DNA of 11,360 nucleotides from Clostridiales bacterium (GTDB lineage: Bacteria; Bacillota; Clostridia; Christensenellales; CAG-917), in NCBI GenBank assembly GCA_014799525.1, contig JAAVHW010000084.1, positions 1-11,360 on the forward strand, read 5' to 3'. A model generated the notes under the pieces. It ran no database searches. It was not told the DNA's origin and saw nothing but the letters and a program-made list of their open reading frames with translations. Position numbers and translations under genes: made by a program. The first letter of the stretch is position 1. Each line of letters starts with the position of its first letter. Below are positions 1 to 6,067 of the stretch, one piece after another.

Positions 1-62
1 CAAAGCGCCTCAAGATAAACGACGTTGACGCGCTCTATGAATGGATAAAGGCAAATAGATAA
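1..62 (+). CDS. C-terminal end of an unidentified protein (partial)
   Basis: An open frame enters from the left edge (first full codon at base 3) and ends at TAA 60-62. The visible tail reads KRLKINDVDALYEWIKANR. It is mixed charged and helical-looking, and I recognise no family from it. A strong palindromic terminator begins 38 bases after the stop, which supports a real plus-strand gene ending here. The gene starts outside the window, so its length, start and function cannot be judged. Confidence 0.45.
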   Translation, partial: KRLKINDVDALYEWIKANR

Positions 63-100
63 TATACTCTATTGAAAGAAAACCTATAATTTAATTTTGT

Positions 101-132
101 TACAAAAAGCCACTGTACAGTGGCTTTTTGTA
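101..132. terminator. Bidirectional terminator, perfect 32-bp palindrome
   Basis: Bases 101-132 are fully self-complementary, with the form TACAAAAAGCCACTG / TA / CAGTGGCTTTTTGTA. Folded, either strand gives a stem with GCCACTG/CAGTGGC at its core, an A-run on the 5' side and a T-run on the 3' side. That is the shape of an intrinsic terminator in both directions. It lies between the plus-strand gene ending at 62 and the minus-strand tRNA-Ser unit, so it probably ends both transcripts. Confidence 0.85.
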
Positions 133-150
133 TTATCAAGAATAAAACAC

Positions 151-208
151 AAGTCTTTGCGGAGCAAAGAACATCTCTTTGCCCCGCAGGTCTCCGCTCA
201 TACTGTAA
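151..208 (-). repeat. Repeat B, distal copy (hairpin repeat downstream of tRNA-Ser)
   Basis: This 58-base stretch recurs at 373-430 with two differences (base 183 C against T, base 206 T against C). Its core, 158-188, is a 12-bp inverted repeat around the loop AACATCT. In this copy one stem position is A opposite C on the plus strand but G opposite U on the minus-strand RNA, so the hairpin still pairs in the tRNA transcript. It is directly followed (209-229) by a copy of the tRNA-Ser 3' end. Confidence 0.85.
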
Positions 209-229
209 TGGCGGAGAAGAAGAGATTCG
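209..229 (-). repeat. Duplicate of the tRNA-Ser 3' end (21 bp identical)
   Basis: Bases 209-229 are identical to 536-556, the tRNA-Ser end that carries the encoded CCA, discriminator base, 3' acceptor strand and 3' T-stem with part of the T-loop. The rest of a tRNA is absent: the sequence turns into AGCGAG-type palindromic DNA beyond 229. It is a tRNA fragment, not a second tRNA gene. Confidence 0.85.
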
Positions 230-354
230 TAGCGAGCAAAGCGAGCGTAATAGCAAGCGGCGAGTTTACTCGCTAAGCGCAGCGTCAGTCTTGAACAAGA
301 GTTCGCACACACCGTGTGCGCGTGCAATTTATTGCACGCAGAATCTCTCTTCTA
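230..354. repeat. Palindrome-rich block with inverted tRNA-Ser T-arm pieces
   Basis: This block holds several small hairpins: 260-273 (GCGAGT-TT-ACTCGC), 304-320 (CGCACAC-ACC-GTGTGCG) and 320-339 (GCGTGCAA-TTTA-TTGCACGC). On either side of the last two lie 296-305 (CAAGAGTTCG) and 341-348 (GAATCTCT). These match the tRNA-Ser T-arm and acceptor in the opposite orientation to the gene, so they look like an inverted tRNA fragment split by about 35 bases of palindrome. I see no credible protein in it. Confidence 0.65.
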
Positions 355-369
355 CGGCGGAGAAGAAGA
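349..369 (-). repeat. Third, partial copy of the tRNA-Ser 3' acceptor end
   Basis: Bases 349-369 match 530-550 at 20 of 21 positions, covering CTTCTA, then (with C for T at 355) GGCGGAGAAGAAGA. The CTTCT before it and AGAAG within it form a small inverted repeat, so the copy includes sequence just beyond the tRNA end. It lies three bases before repeat B at 373. Confidence 0.7.
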
Positions 370-372
370 CGT

Positions 373-430
373 AAGTCTTTGCGGAGCAAAGAACATCTCT
401 TTGCTCCGCAGGTCTCCGCTCATACTGCAA
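373..430 (-). repeat. Repeat B, proximal copy (perfect 12-bp stem)
   Basis: Second copy of the 151-208 repeat. Its core 380-410 is a perfect 12-bp stem, TGCGGAGCAAAG / CTTTGCTCCGCA, around the 7-base loop AACATCT. Relative to the distal copy the only stem difference is one base that keeps pairing in the minus-strand RNA. The block sits inside the tRNA-Ser transcription unit, before its terminator. Confidence 0.85.
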
Positions 431-530
431 TCCTGCAATGCTTCGCATTTATGCTTTTCACATATGCACGAAATTTTGCAAGCAAAATCGTGCATATATG
501 AAAAGCAATCCTACGGATTTGCAGGATTGC
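427..530. repeat. 104-bp nested inverted-repeat element next to tRNA-Ser
   Basis: Outer arms GCAATCCTGCAA (427-438) and TTGCAGGATTGC (519-530) are perfect inverted repeats. Inner arms 452-471 and 488-507 pair at 19 of 20 positions, and an inner ATTTTGC/GCAAAAT extends the stem. Folded, the element is a long near-continuous hairpin ending 5 bases from the tRNA CCA. The other repeat B copy joins the tRNA-end fragment directly at 205-210, without this element, so this site looks like an occupied insertion point. No transposase or ORF is inside; it resembles a MITE- or REP-type palindrome by structure only. Confidence 0.75.
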
Positions 531-535
531 TTCTA

Positions 536-628
536 TGGCGGAGAAGAAGAGATTCGAACTCTTGAACCGCTTGTGACGGTTACGCGATTTCCAGTCGCGC
601 GCCCTCGACCAAACTAGGCGACTTCTCC
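536..628 (-). tRNA. tRNA-Ser (anticodon GGA)
   Basis: The 93-base minus-strand sequence folds as a class II tRNA. The acceptor stem is GGAGAAG (622-628) with CTTCTCC (540-546), followed by discriminator G and an encoded CCA (536-538). The D-arm carries AGTTTGGTCGAGG. The anticodon stem CGCGA/TCGCG holds the loop CTGGAAA with anticodon GGA (590-592). The variable arm is long, as expected for serine, and the T-arm is AAGAGTTCGAATCTCTT. It should read UCC and UCU codons. A strong promoter and a structured leader lie upstream, and tRNA-derived repeats lie downstream. Confidence 0.96.
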
Positions 629-660
629 ATTTGAATATTAAGTTTTATACCAACATTAAA

Positions 661-745
661 TGGGTTGCAGTTGAGAGAACATGGAGAACAAAACCATTTC
701 TCCCAACTGTACAACACATGAGGGGCGTCCCCTCTATAACCCAAC
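661..745 (-). ncRNA. Structured leader or small RNA upstream of tRNA-Ser (unidentified)
   Basis: Between the promoter at 753-781 and the tRNA, the minus-strand RNA can form two strong hairpins. One is GAGGGG-loop-CCCCTC (720-734). The other is a long arm, 664-715, in which GTTG pairs with CAAC, CAGTTG (668-673) with CAACTG (704-709) and GGAGAA (683-688) with TTCTCC (698-703), with a 9-base bulge at 674-682. Ends 661-666 (TGGGTT) and 738-743 (AACCCA) could close a three-way junction, partly competing with the long arm. I see no T-box sequence, SRP-RNA tetraloop region or riboswitch core that I know. It may be only the 5' leader removed during tRNA processing. Confidence 0.45.
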
Positions 746-752
746 GGATAAG

Positions 753-781
753 ATTATATCTTAAATGGCGATTTTTGACAA
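753..781 (-). promoter_or_regulatory. Strong sigma-70/SigA-type promoter for the tRNA-Ser unit
   Basis: On the minus strand, TTGTCA (776-781) and TATAAT (753-758) are separated by exactly 17 bases. The -10 is a perfect consensus and the -35 matches five of six. Transcription should begin near 745-747, running through the structured leader and tRNA-Ser toward the terminator at 101-132. Bases 782-892, upstream, are AT-rich; apart from an imperfect A/T hairpin at about 814-838 I see no gene or clear signal there. Confidence 0.85.
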
Positions 782-892
782 GCAGATAGCGCGATTATTT
801 TGCCGAAAATTGTAAATTTTTAGCGTACTAAAAAATTGATATAACTTATGTGTTCAATCTGAGATTTTATAATTGGCTAAAAATAGTGAAAT

Positions 893-1020
893 GTAAAATT
901 GCGTTATAGAGATGAAGAGCGCGAAAGAGGCACTTTTGCAAACAGCCTAACGTACTGACGTACGTGACTGTTGGCAAAAGTACCTCTGACAAAGCTATTC
1001 GCTCTATAACACAATTTTAC
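893..1020. repeat. 128-bp imperfect inverted repeat abutting the rho stop
   Basis: Terminal arms 893-911 and 1002-1020 pair at 18 of 19 positions. Inside them, bases from about 923 to 990 pair again (AGAGG-ACTTTTGC-AACAG type arms) around an ACGTAC-rich centre. The right arm contains the rho stop codon (1017-1019). Read on the minus strand the hairpin is followed by T-rich DNA, so it could terminate rho transcription. It is much longer than a usual terminator and could instead be a small palindromic mobile element. I found no convincing target-site duplication. Confidence 0.7.
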
Positions 1021-2678
1021 TTATTTGTTCGGAAGGTATAGCCCTCCTTCTGAAACACCCTCAACTGCATATTCAGTTGAGCAATAAATTCCTTGTTGGA
1101 AGTTGTCTTTACAATCATGCCGATAAGATTCTCGGTTGCGTCGGCATTATCGGTGTTGGAAAGCATCTTTCTGATACCCCAAGTGCCTTCGAGTTCCTCG
1201 GCATTGAGAAGAAGCTCCTCTTTTCTCGTACTGCTCTTTGCAAGGTCGATTGCAGGGAATATACGCTTTTCGGAGAGCTTTCTGTCAAGGTGTATTTCCA
1301 TATTGCCCGTACCCTTGAACTCTTCAAATATAACGTCGTCCATACGGCTGCCAGTCTCGACAAGCGCGGTTGCGATTATTGTGAGCGAGCCGCCTGCAAA
1401 GTTTTTATCCTTGTTTGCCTCGAGATTTCTTGCTGAGCCGAAGAATCTCTTTGGGCTGTGCAATGCACCAGGGTCAAGACCGCCCGACAGCGTTCTTCCA
1501 GTCGGTGGAATTGTAAGGTTGTACGCACGTGCAAGCCTTGTAAGGCTGTCAAGCAAAATTACGACGTCCTTACCCTTTTCAACAATACGCTTGCATCTTT
1601 CCAGTAGCATTTCCGCAGTTTTGGTGTGATGCTCGGGAAGCTCGTCAAAGGTTGAATACACAACCTCACCGTCGATTGAGCGCTGCATATCCGTGACTTC
1701 CTCGGGGCGCTCGTCAATAAGCAGAACCTTAAGCACGACGTCGGGATAGTTTTTGGTGATTGAACCAGCAATCATTTTGAGCAAGGTCGTCTTACCAGCC
1801 TTAGGCGGAGAAACGATTATTCCGCGCTGACCCTTACCGATAGGAGATACGAGGTCGATACAGCGCATAGCGTATTCGCGAGGCTGATTTGGCACTTCGA
1901 GGCGCAGACGGGTATCTGGATATACGGGTGTAAGGTGGTCAAAGTTCGGTCTGAGTCTTGCAGCTTCAGGGCTTTCTCCGTTTACGGTTATTACGTCAAC
2001 GAGTGGCGCAGGCTTATTTTCATCCATACCGCGTCTACAATTTGCAACCACGTAATCGCCGCGGCGCAAACCAAAGCGTCTGATGTTTGCAGAAGCGACG
2101 TACGCGTCTTTTTCGCAGCACTCGCCAGGCTTAACCCTCAAGAAACCGTAGTTTTCGGGGCTTATTTCAAGATAGCCCTCTCTTATAAACGTACTCTGCT
2201 CATCCTTGAGAGTGACTCTGCCAAATCGCTCATCGCTTGGATAGGAGTCAGCAGGAGCATTGTCCTTATTTGCAAACTCATTTGCGCTGTCCTTGCCGCC
2301 ACGCTCTTTTGATACACTATCCTTAACGCGGGATGATGTACGCTCAAATTTATTTTCTCCGACGACTTGCTTACGCGCCGCGCCTGTTTGCTTCTTTACT
2401 TCTGCGGAACTCTTTTCATCCAAGGCAGGATTTGAAGCTTCAACCGCTGGGGCGACAGCTTCCTGCTCGCCGCCAAATACGGGAGCGCTCTTGCGTGGAC
2501 GACCGTGGCGCGGAGGCTGTGGCGGAGCCATAAGACCGTTTGAAATCTTATATATCAAATCAACGAGCTCACCCTTGTTATGCTTAGTCGGCGAGGTTAC
2601 GCCAAAAGTTTTTGCGAGCGCGCGCACTTCAAAAATACTGAGTTTTTCAAGTTCCTGCAACGTATATTTTTTTTGCAT
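1017..2678 (-). CDS. rho: Transcription termination factor Rho
   Basis: Rho is the ring-shaped RNA-dependent ATPase/helicase that binds nascent RNA and pulls RNA polymerase off the template. At 553 residues it has the Rho N-terminal helical domain (about 5-45), a charged, Pro/Lys/Glu-rich linker (about 50-160), the cold-shock-like RNA-binding domain (about 166-240, with ENYGFLR at 175-181) and the ATPase core. In the core, GKGQRG (281-286), Walker A SPPKAGKT (290-297), DERPEEVTDM (322-331), Walker B VVILLDSLTRLARAYN (372-387) and RTLSGG (395-400) are all intact. E. coli Rho is about 419 residues, so the extra length is chiefly the linker. The ATG is preceded by GGAGGAATA. The gene lies downstream of prs and an MBL-fold gene in the same direction, after a 175-base gap with no clear promoter. 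Its stop falls in a large inverted repeat. Confidence 0.97.
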   Translation of the reverse strand: MQKKYTLQELEKLSIFEVRALAKTFGVTSPTKHNKGELVDLIYKISNGLMAPPQPPRHGRPRKSAPVFGGEQEAVAPAVEASNPALDEKSSAEVKKQTGAARKQVVGENKFERTSSRVKDSVSKERGGKDSANEFANKDNAPADSYPSDERFGRVTLKDEQSTFIREGYLEISPENYGFLRVKPGECCEKDAYVASANIRRFGLRRGDYVVANCRRGMDENKPAPLVDVITVNGESPEAARLRPNFDHLTPVYPDTRLRLEVPNQPREYAMRCIDLVSPIGKGQRGIIVSPPKAGKTTLLKMIAGSITKNYPDVVLKVLLIDERPEEVTDMQRSIDGEVVYSTFDELPEHHTKTAEMLLERCKRIVEKGKDVVILLDSLTRLARAYNLTIPPTGRTLSGGLDPGALHSPKRFFGSARNLEANKDKNFAGGSLTIIATALVETGSRMDDVIFEEFKGTGNMEIHLDRKLSEKRIFPAIDLAKSSTRKEELLLNAEELEGTWGIRKMLSNTDNADATENLIGMIVKTTSNKEFIAQLNMQLRVFQKEGYTFRTNK

Positions 2679-2853
2679 TATTCCTCCAATAATAGAGCGA
2701 TATATCGCACTAATCTCTATTTATATGTTTGTAAATTTGAGAATTTTTCAAGCCGAAAATGAGCTACGCGCATCGAGTATTCAATTTGGCTGTAAACAAA
2801 AGTAAGTCGCTTGTCGCCCACTGGCTGTGGACAATAAGTTTGTCAAAAGTTAA
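2679..2853 (-). promoter_or_regulatory. Intergenic leader of rho with a 12-bp palindrome
   Basis: The gap between the hydrolase gene and rho holds the perfect palindrome GCGATATATCGC at 2697-2708, just upstream of the rho ribosome site. An imperfect hairpin (TTGTC/GACAA arms, about 2809-2833) follows the hydrolase stop. TTGACA occurs on the minus strand but has no good -10 at 16-18 bases, so I assign no promoter. Rho autoregulates through its leader in several bacteria; whether this palindrome takes part is unknown. Confidence 0.3.
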
Positions 2854-3504
2854 TCAATCAGAAAATTTATCAAGAACAAGTACCTTTGTAACTTCTCCGT
2901 CAAAGTCGGCTCTGTCAAACTCAACAGTATCGCTTTCGGCATAAATGATATTGTCGTCATCAAACAAGTCAAGAAATTCGCCAACCTTGTCGATATCCAA
3001 GTCGCAATCCTTTGTTTTATAGTGCATCGGAATAACTACGTCGGGCATAAGACGGTCAACGTATTCCTTTGCTTGCTTTGCATCAACGGTATAGTTTCCG
3101 CCGACAGGAATCATAAGCACGTTGACAGGCATGAGTGTTTCAACCAAAAACGCATTGCACTCCTCGCCTATATCTCCCATATGGCACAAATCAACACCGT
3201 CCATACGATATTTAAAGACCAGATTTTCACCGCGCTTTGCACCCTTTTTGTCATCGTGATACGTTCTATCAGCAAGTATATGCACGCCGCCGATTTCGTA
3301 TGCACCTGCGCGGCTGAGTACGGTTTTTCCGTTTACGCCTTCGATATTGTTATGGTCGTCATGGTTATGGCTGACGGTCACAACGTCCGCGTCAACCTTA
3401 GGCATTTCAAAGCCTACAGACGAATGATACGGGTCGGTGACAACCGTTGTCCCCGTACTTTCCTCAAGTCTGAAAGCCGAATGTCCAAGCCAAGTGAGTT
3501 TCAC
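2854..3504 (-). CDS. MBL-fold metal-dependent hydrolase (UlaG/UPF0173-like)
   Basis: A 216-residue single-domain metallo-beta-lactamase-fold protein. The opening strand MKLTWLGHSAF and the metal motif H46-N-H48-D-D50-H51 are intact. Later ligands or active-site residues are visible at H108 and D111 (CHMGDIG) and H161 (PMHYKT). This pattern is typical of small UlaG-like or UPF0173 hydrolases, soluble cytoplasmic enzymes using two metal ions; the substrate cannot be told from sequence. The start is GTG (3502-3504), preceded by AAGGAGGAGAAC, and the TAA stop of prs overlaps this ribosome site with only 10 bases between the genes. That predicts translational coupling to prs and perhaps a role in phosphosugar or nucleotide metabolism, which is inference only. 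Confidence 0.88.
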   Translation of the reverse strand: MKLTWLGHSAFRLEESTGTTVVTDPYHSSVGFEMPKVDADVVTVSHNHDDHNNIEGVNGKTVLSRAGAYEIGGVHILADRTYHDDKKGAKRGENLVFKYRMDGVDLCHMGDIGEECNAFLVETLMPVNVLMIPVGGNYTVDAKQAKEYVDRLMPDVVIPMHYKTKDCDLDIDKVGEFLDLFDDDNIIYAESDTVEFDRADFDGEVTKVLVLDKFSD

Positions 3505-3514
3505 GTTCTCCTCC

Positions 3515-4663
3515 TTATTTGCCTATCCTTGCAACTAAATCCCTTATCTTCTGCGAGGGGTCGAGCAGATTTGACACCGACTCGTGTACGTTTGCCGCAG
3601 CGATAATGAATGCAATATATTTTGAAATATCCGCTTCCAAGAACCATTCACAATCCTTGAGCTCGGGAATGCGATACGTCAAATTGGTAGAGATAACTGC
3701 GTCAAACACACCATCCTCGTAGGCTCTGCTAAACTTCTCAACGCCCTCTGTAAAGAGTGAGAACGTAGCGGCGAGGAATACGCGGTGTGCGCCCTTTTCC
3801 TTAATCTCGCGAGCGAGCTTGAGGATAGAATCGCCCGTAGCAATCATATCGTCAGCAACAAAAACGTCCATTCCCATAACAGGGCTTCCGATATACTCGT
3901 GCGCAACGATTGGGTTTCTTCCATTGACAATCGTCGAATAGTCGCGGCGCTTATAGAACATTCCGAGGTCAAGCCCTAAGACCGAAGCATAGAACACGTT
4001 TCTCGTCATTGCGCCCTCGTCGGGAGATATGACCATCATGCTGTTTTTGTCTATATTGATATCGGGGAATTTTTTCACCAACGACTTCAGAATCTGATAA
4101 TGCGCAAAGTAGTTGTCAAAGCCCATAAACGGAACGGCGTTGCAAACGCGCGGGTCATGAGCGTCAAAGGTGATAATGTCACTTACGCCCATTCCGTACA
4201 GCTCCTGCAGCATCATCGCGCAGTCAAGCGACTCTCTTGCGGTGCGGCGGTGCTGACGTCCACCGTACAGCATTGGCATAATTACGGTGATACGCTCGGG
4301 CTTGCCCGTACAGGCGCAGATTATACGCTTGAGGTTTGCGTAATGCTCGTCCGGAGTGAGCGGAATCTCCTTGCCCATCATCGTGTAGGTCACGCCGTGG
4401 TTGCCTGGGTCGCATATGATATACAAATCCTTGCCGCGCACGGTTTCATAAATCAAGCCCTTGGCGTCGCCGTTTGTAAAACGCGGGCATGTAGACTTGA
4501 TGATGAAAGTGTCCTTTTGAAGCTTTTTGCCTAAGTGCGATTCATTGAACAGCTTAATAAGTCTATTATCGATAAGTGTTGCAAGCTCTTCTGCGCCTGG
4601 TGTGGCGATTAAAGCGATAGGAGCACTTGGTGTCTCCCCAAAAACAGAAAAATCCGGTGTCAT
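3515..4663 (-). CDS. prs: Ribose-phosphate pyrophosphokinase (PRPP synthetase), long divergent form
   Basis: This enzyme makes PRPP from ribose 5-phosphate and ATP for purine, pyrimidine, NAD, His and Trp synthesis. Visible motifs are the ATP-loop-like YGGRQHRRTARES (133-145), the metal-binding region FDAHDPR (166-172, in place of the usual DLHxxQ), ISPDEGAMTR (212-221) and the PRPP-binding loop VADDMIATGDSI (269-280). At 382 residues it is about 65 longer than class I enzymes such as the B. subtilis one (about 317), with an N-terminal extension and altered flexible-loop region. It therefore belongs to a divergent branch, but catalytic motifs appear complete. The ATG has GGAGG eight bases upstream and follows a good promoter. 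The MBL-fold gene is coupled downstream. Confidence 0.92.
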   Translation of the reverse strand: MTPDFSVFGETPSAPIALIATPGAEELATLIDNRLIKLFNESHLGKKLQKDTFIIKSTCPRFTNGDAKGLIYETVRGKDLYIICDPGNHGVTYTMMGKEIPLTPDEHYANLKRIICACTGKPERITVIMPMLYGGRQHRRTARESLDCAMMLQELYGMGVSDIITFDAHDPRVCNAVPFMGFDNYFAHYQILKSLVKKFPDINIDKNSMMVISPDEGAMTRNVFYASVLGLDLGMFYKRRDYSTIVNGRNPIVAHEYIGSPVMGMDVFVADDMIATGDSILKLAREIKEKGAHRVFLAATFSLFTEGVEKFSRAYEDGVFDAVISTNLTYRIPELKDCEWFLEADISKYIAFIIAAANVHESVSNLLDPSQKIRDLVARIGK

Positions 4664-4688
4664 TGGTTTCCTCCGAGAGTATGGATAA

Positions 4689-4717
4689 AGTATATCAAAA
4701 AAACCTGTCTAACGCAA
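4689..4717 (-). promoter_or_regulatory. Promoter for prs-MBL hydrolase (and possibly rho)
   Basis: On the minus strand TTGCGT (4712-4717) and TATACT (4689-4694) are separated by 17 bases that include a T7 tract. The -10 matches five of six and the -35 three of six. The predicted start near 4682 leaves a leader of about 20 bases that includes the CTCGGAGG ribosome site of prs. A lone TATAAT further upstream has no matching -35. Confidence 0.65.
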
Positions 4718-4784
4718 TCATATTTTGTACATTATATCTAATTTTCAAAATTTATTTTTGATTTTTCCATTAAGAATTACAATC

Positions 4785-5978
4785 TCACAACTGCATAATA
4801 CGCACGAGAATGCCGTTCATCACGCTCATTCCAGCCTTGGTAAGCGCGGTATATCCGTCACGGTTTTTAAAGAATCCGCTAAGCTCGGCAGGTATTTTTC
4901 CATCAAGCAAGTCGCTTTCAACTCCGCGAACAGTTCTTAGCCCCAGCATAATGCGCTCATTCCATACGTCCTTATCGCTAAGCACTCGCATTTCAACGCG
5001 CGGAACGCTTGCGTATGAGTCCACACAGTTTATGCCTGCAATATATGCGTGAATGTCGCTTGGCGAAGCGAAGCGTATAGGATTTGCAAGCGGCTTTTCT
5101 CCGTCCACCGTCTTGATATATGAATGCGCACCTGCGCCAAGCCCTATATACTCCTCGTCCGTCCAGTATCCGTAATTGTGCCTGCTCTCCCTTCCTTCGC
5201 GAGCAAAATTTGATATCTCGTATTTTTGCAGTCCAAGCCTTTCAAGCGTAGTCGCGGTTATGTCAAGCATATCGGCAACCTCGTCCTCGGTGGGCAAAAG
5301 TAGCTTTCCATCATTTACACGCTTGGCAAGCGGAGTTCCTTCCTCGAGCGTGAGTGCGTAAACGGACATATGCTGCACAAGTGGCGCAAGCGTTTTCAGC
5401 TCTTCCTCAACAACCTCGTTCGTGTCATAAGGCAAGCCAACAATTACGTCGCAGGACACATTGTCAAAATAGCGCGCGGTAAGCTTGATTTTTTCTACCG
5501 CAGTATATGCGTCATGCAAACGCCCAATCGTCCTCAAATTGAAGTCGTTCAGACTCTGTACGCCAATGCTTATGCGGTTTATGCCGCATTCCCTATAAGC
5601 TGCAAGCTTTTCTTCCGTTATGCTTTCAGGATTGCACTCTATGCTGAATTCTTTGACGCCGCTCAAATCAAAGCTTTCACCAAGCACGTTGCATATGCTT
5701 TTAATCTTTCCTGCATCAAGCAAACTCGGCGTACCGCCACCAATATAAACAGTGTCTATTTTCGCCTTTTCGTACGCTTTTGCGGCATAGCGAATTTCGC
5801 GATTTAACGCGGTTAGATAGCTGAAAATTGTGCCTTCGTCCTGATTTGCTCGGGAGTTGAAGTCACAGTATTGGCATTTTGATTTGCAAAATGGCAGATG
5901 TATATATAGCTCCATATTTATAAGTGAGCGATTAAACCTTCGCATCTCTTTGTCAGGCTTACGTTTTTGCTTGCTCAT
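4785..5978 (-). CDS. hemW: HemW-like radical SAM haem chaperone
   Basis: HemW is a radical-SAM protein of the HemN family that binds haem and delivers it to client enzymes; it is often mis-annotated as coproporphyrinogen III oxidase. The motif FCKSKCQYCDF has the HemW spacing, with C31, C35 and C38 for the 4Fe-4S cluster. Then come GGGTPS (80-85), ECNPES (114-119), GVQSLND (139-145), YEISNFA (253-259) and GLGAGAHSY (279-287), followed by the C-terminal HemN_C-type domain. The family usually begins at MELYIH, which is Met22 (5913-5915), so the first 21 basic residues may not be translated; neither start has a strong ribosome site. It lies 89 bases after lepA, a neighbour of hemW in many Bacillota. 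Confidence 0.92.
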   Translation of the reverse strand: MSKQKRKPDKEMRRFNRSLINMELYIHLPFCKSKCQYCDFNSRANQDEGTIFSYLTALNREIRYAAKAYEKAKIDTVYIGGGTPSLLDAGKIKSICNVLGESFDLSGVKEFSIECNPESITEEKLAAYRECGINRISIGVQSLNDFNLRTIGRLHDAYTAVEKIKLTARYFDNVSCDVIVGLPYDTNEVVEEELKTLAPLVQHMSVYALTLEEGTPLAKRVNDGKLLLPTEDEVADMLDITATTLERLGLQKYEISNFAREGRESRHNYGYWTDEEYIGLGAGAHSYIKTVDGEKPLANPIRFASPSDIHAYIAGINCVDSYASVPRVEMRVLSDKDVWNERIMLGLRTVRGVESDLLDGKIPAELSGFFKNRDGYTALTKAGMSVMNGILVRIMQL

Positions 5979-6067
5979 TTACACCCAGTAAACTCCCTGC
6001 GCAAAAGCCGCGCCTTTCGCGACCTGCTCGCTTTACTCACTCACTGCTCCTATTTATTTGAACTTAA

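Noticed and set aside
209..370. Second, degenerate tRNA-Ser gene
   Set aside because: Only the 3' acceptor/T-arm part is recognisable; no D-arm, anticodon arm or 5' acceptor strand can be aligned.
151..430. CRISPR array
   Set aside because: Only two repeat copies, with unlike spacing and hairpins in between; no regular spacers and no cas gene.
209..556. Integrated element bounded by tRNA-end attachment sites
   Set aside because: The 21-bp direct repeats enclose only about 330 bases of repeats, with no integrase or cargo, so at most this is a remnant.
120..565. Several overlapping short ORFs (60-84 codons) around the tRNA-Ser repeats
   Set aside because: They are read through palindromic repeats and the tRNA itself, lack ribosome sites and have no recognisable domains.
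661..745. T-box, SRP 4.5S RNA or purine riboswitch ahead of tRNA-Ser
   Set aside because: No T-box tail sequence, no GGAAG/GCAG SRP core and no conserved purine-junction bases are present.
1093..1629. Long plus-strand ORFs opposite rho, lepA and hemW
   Set aside because: They are antisense shadows of clearly identified genes and contain no recognisable domain or start signal.
2790..2853. rho promoter built on the minus-strand TTGACA
   Set aside because: No acceptable -10 box lies 16-18 bases downstream.
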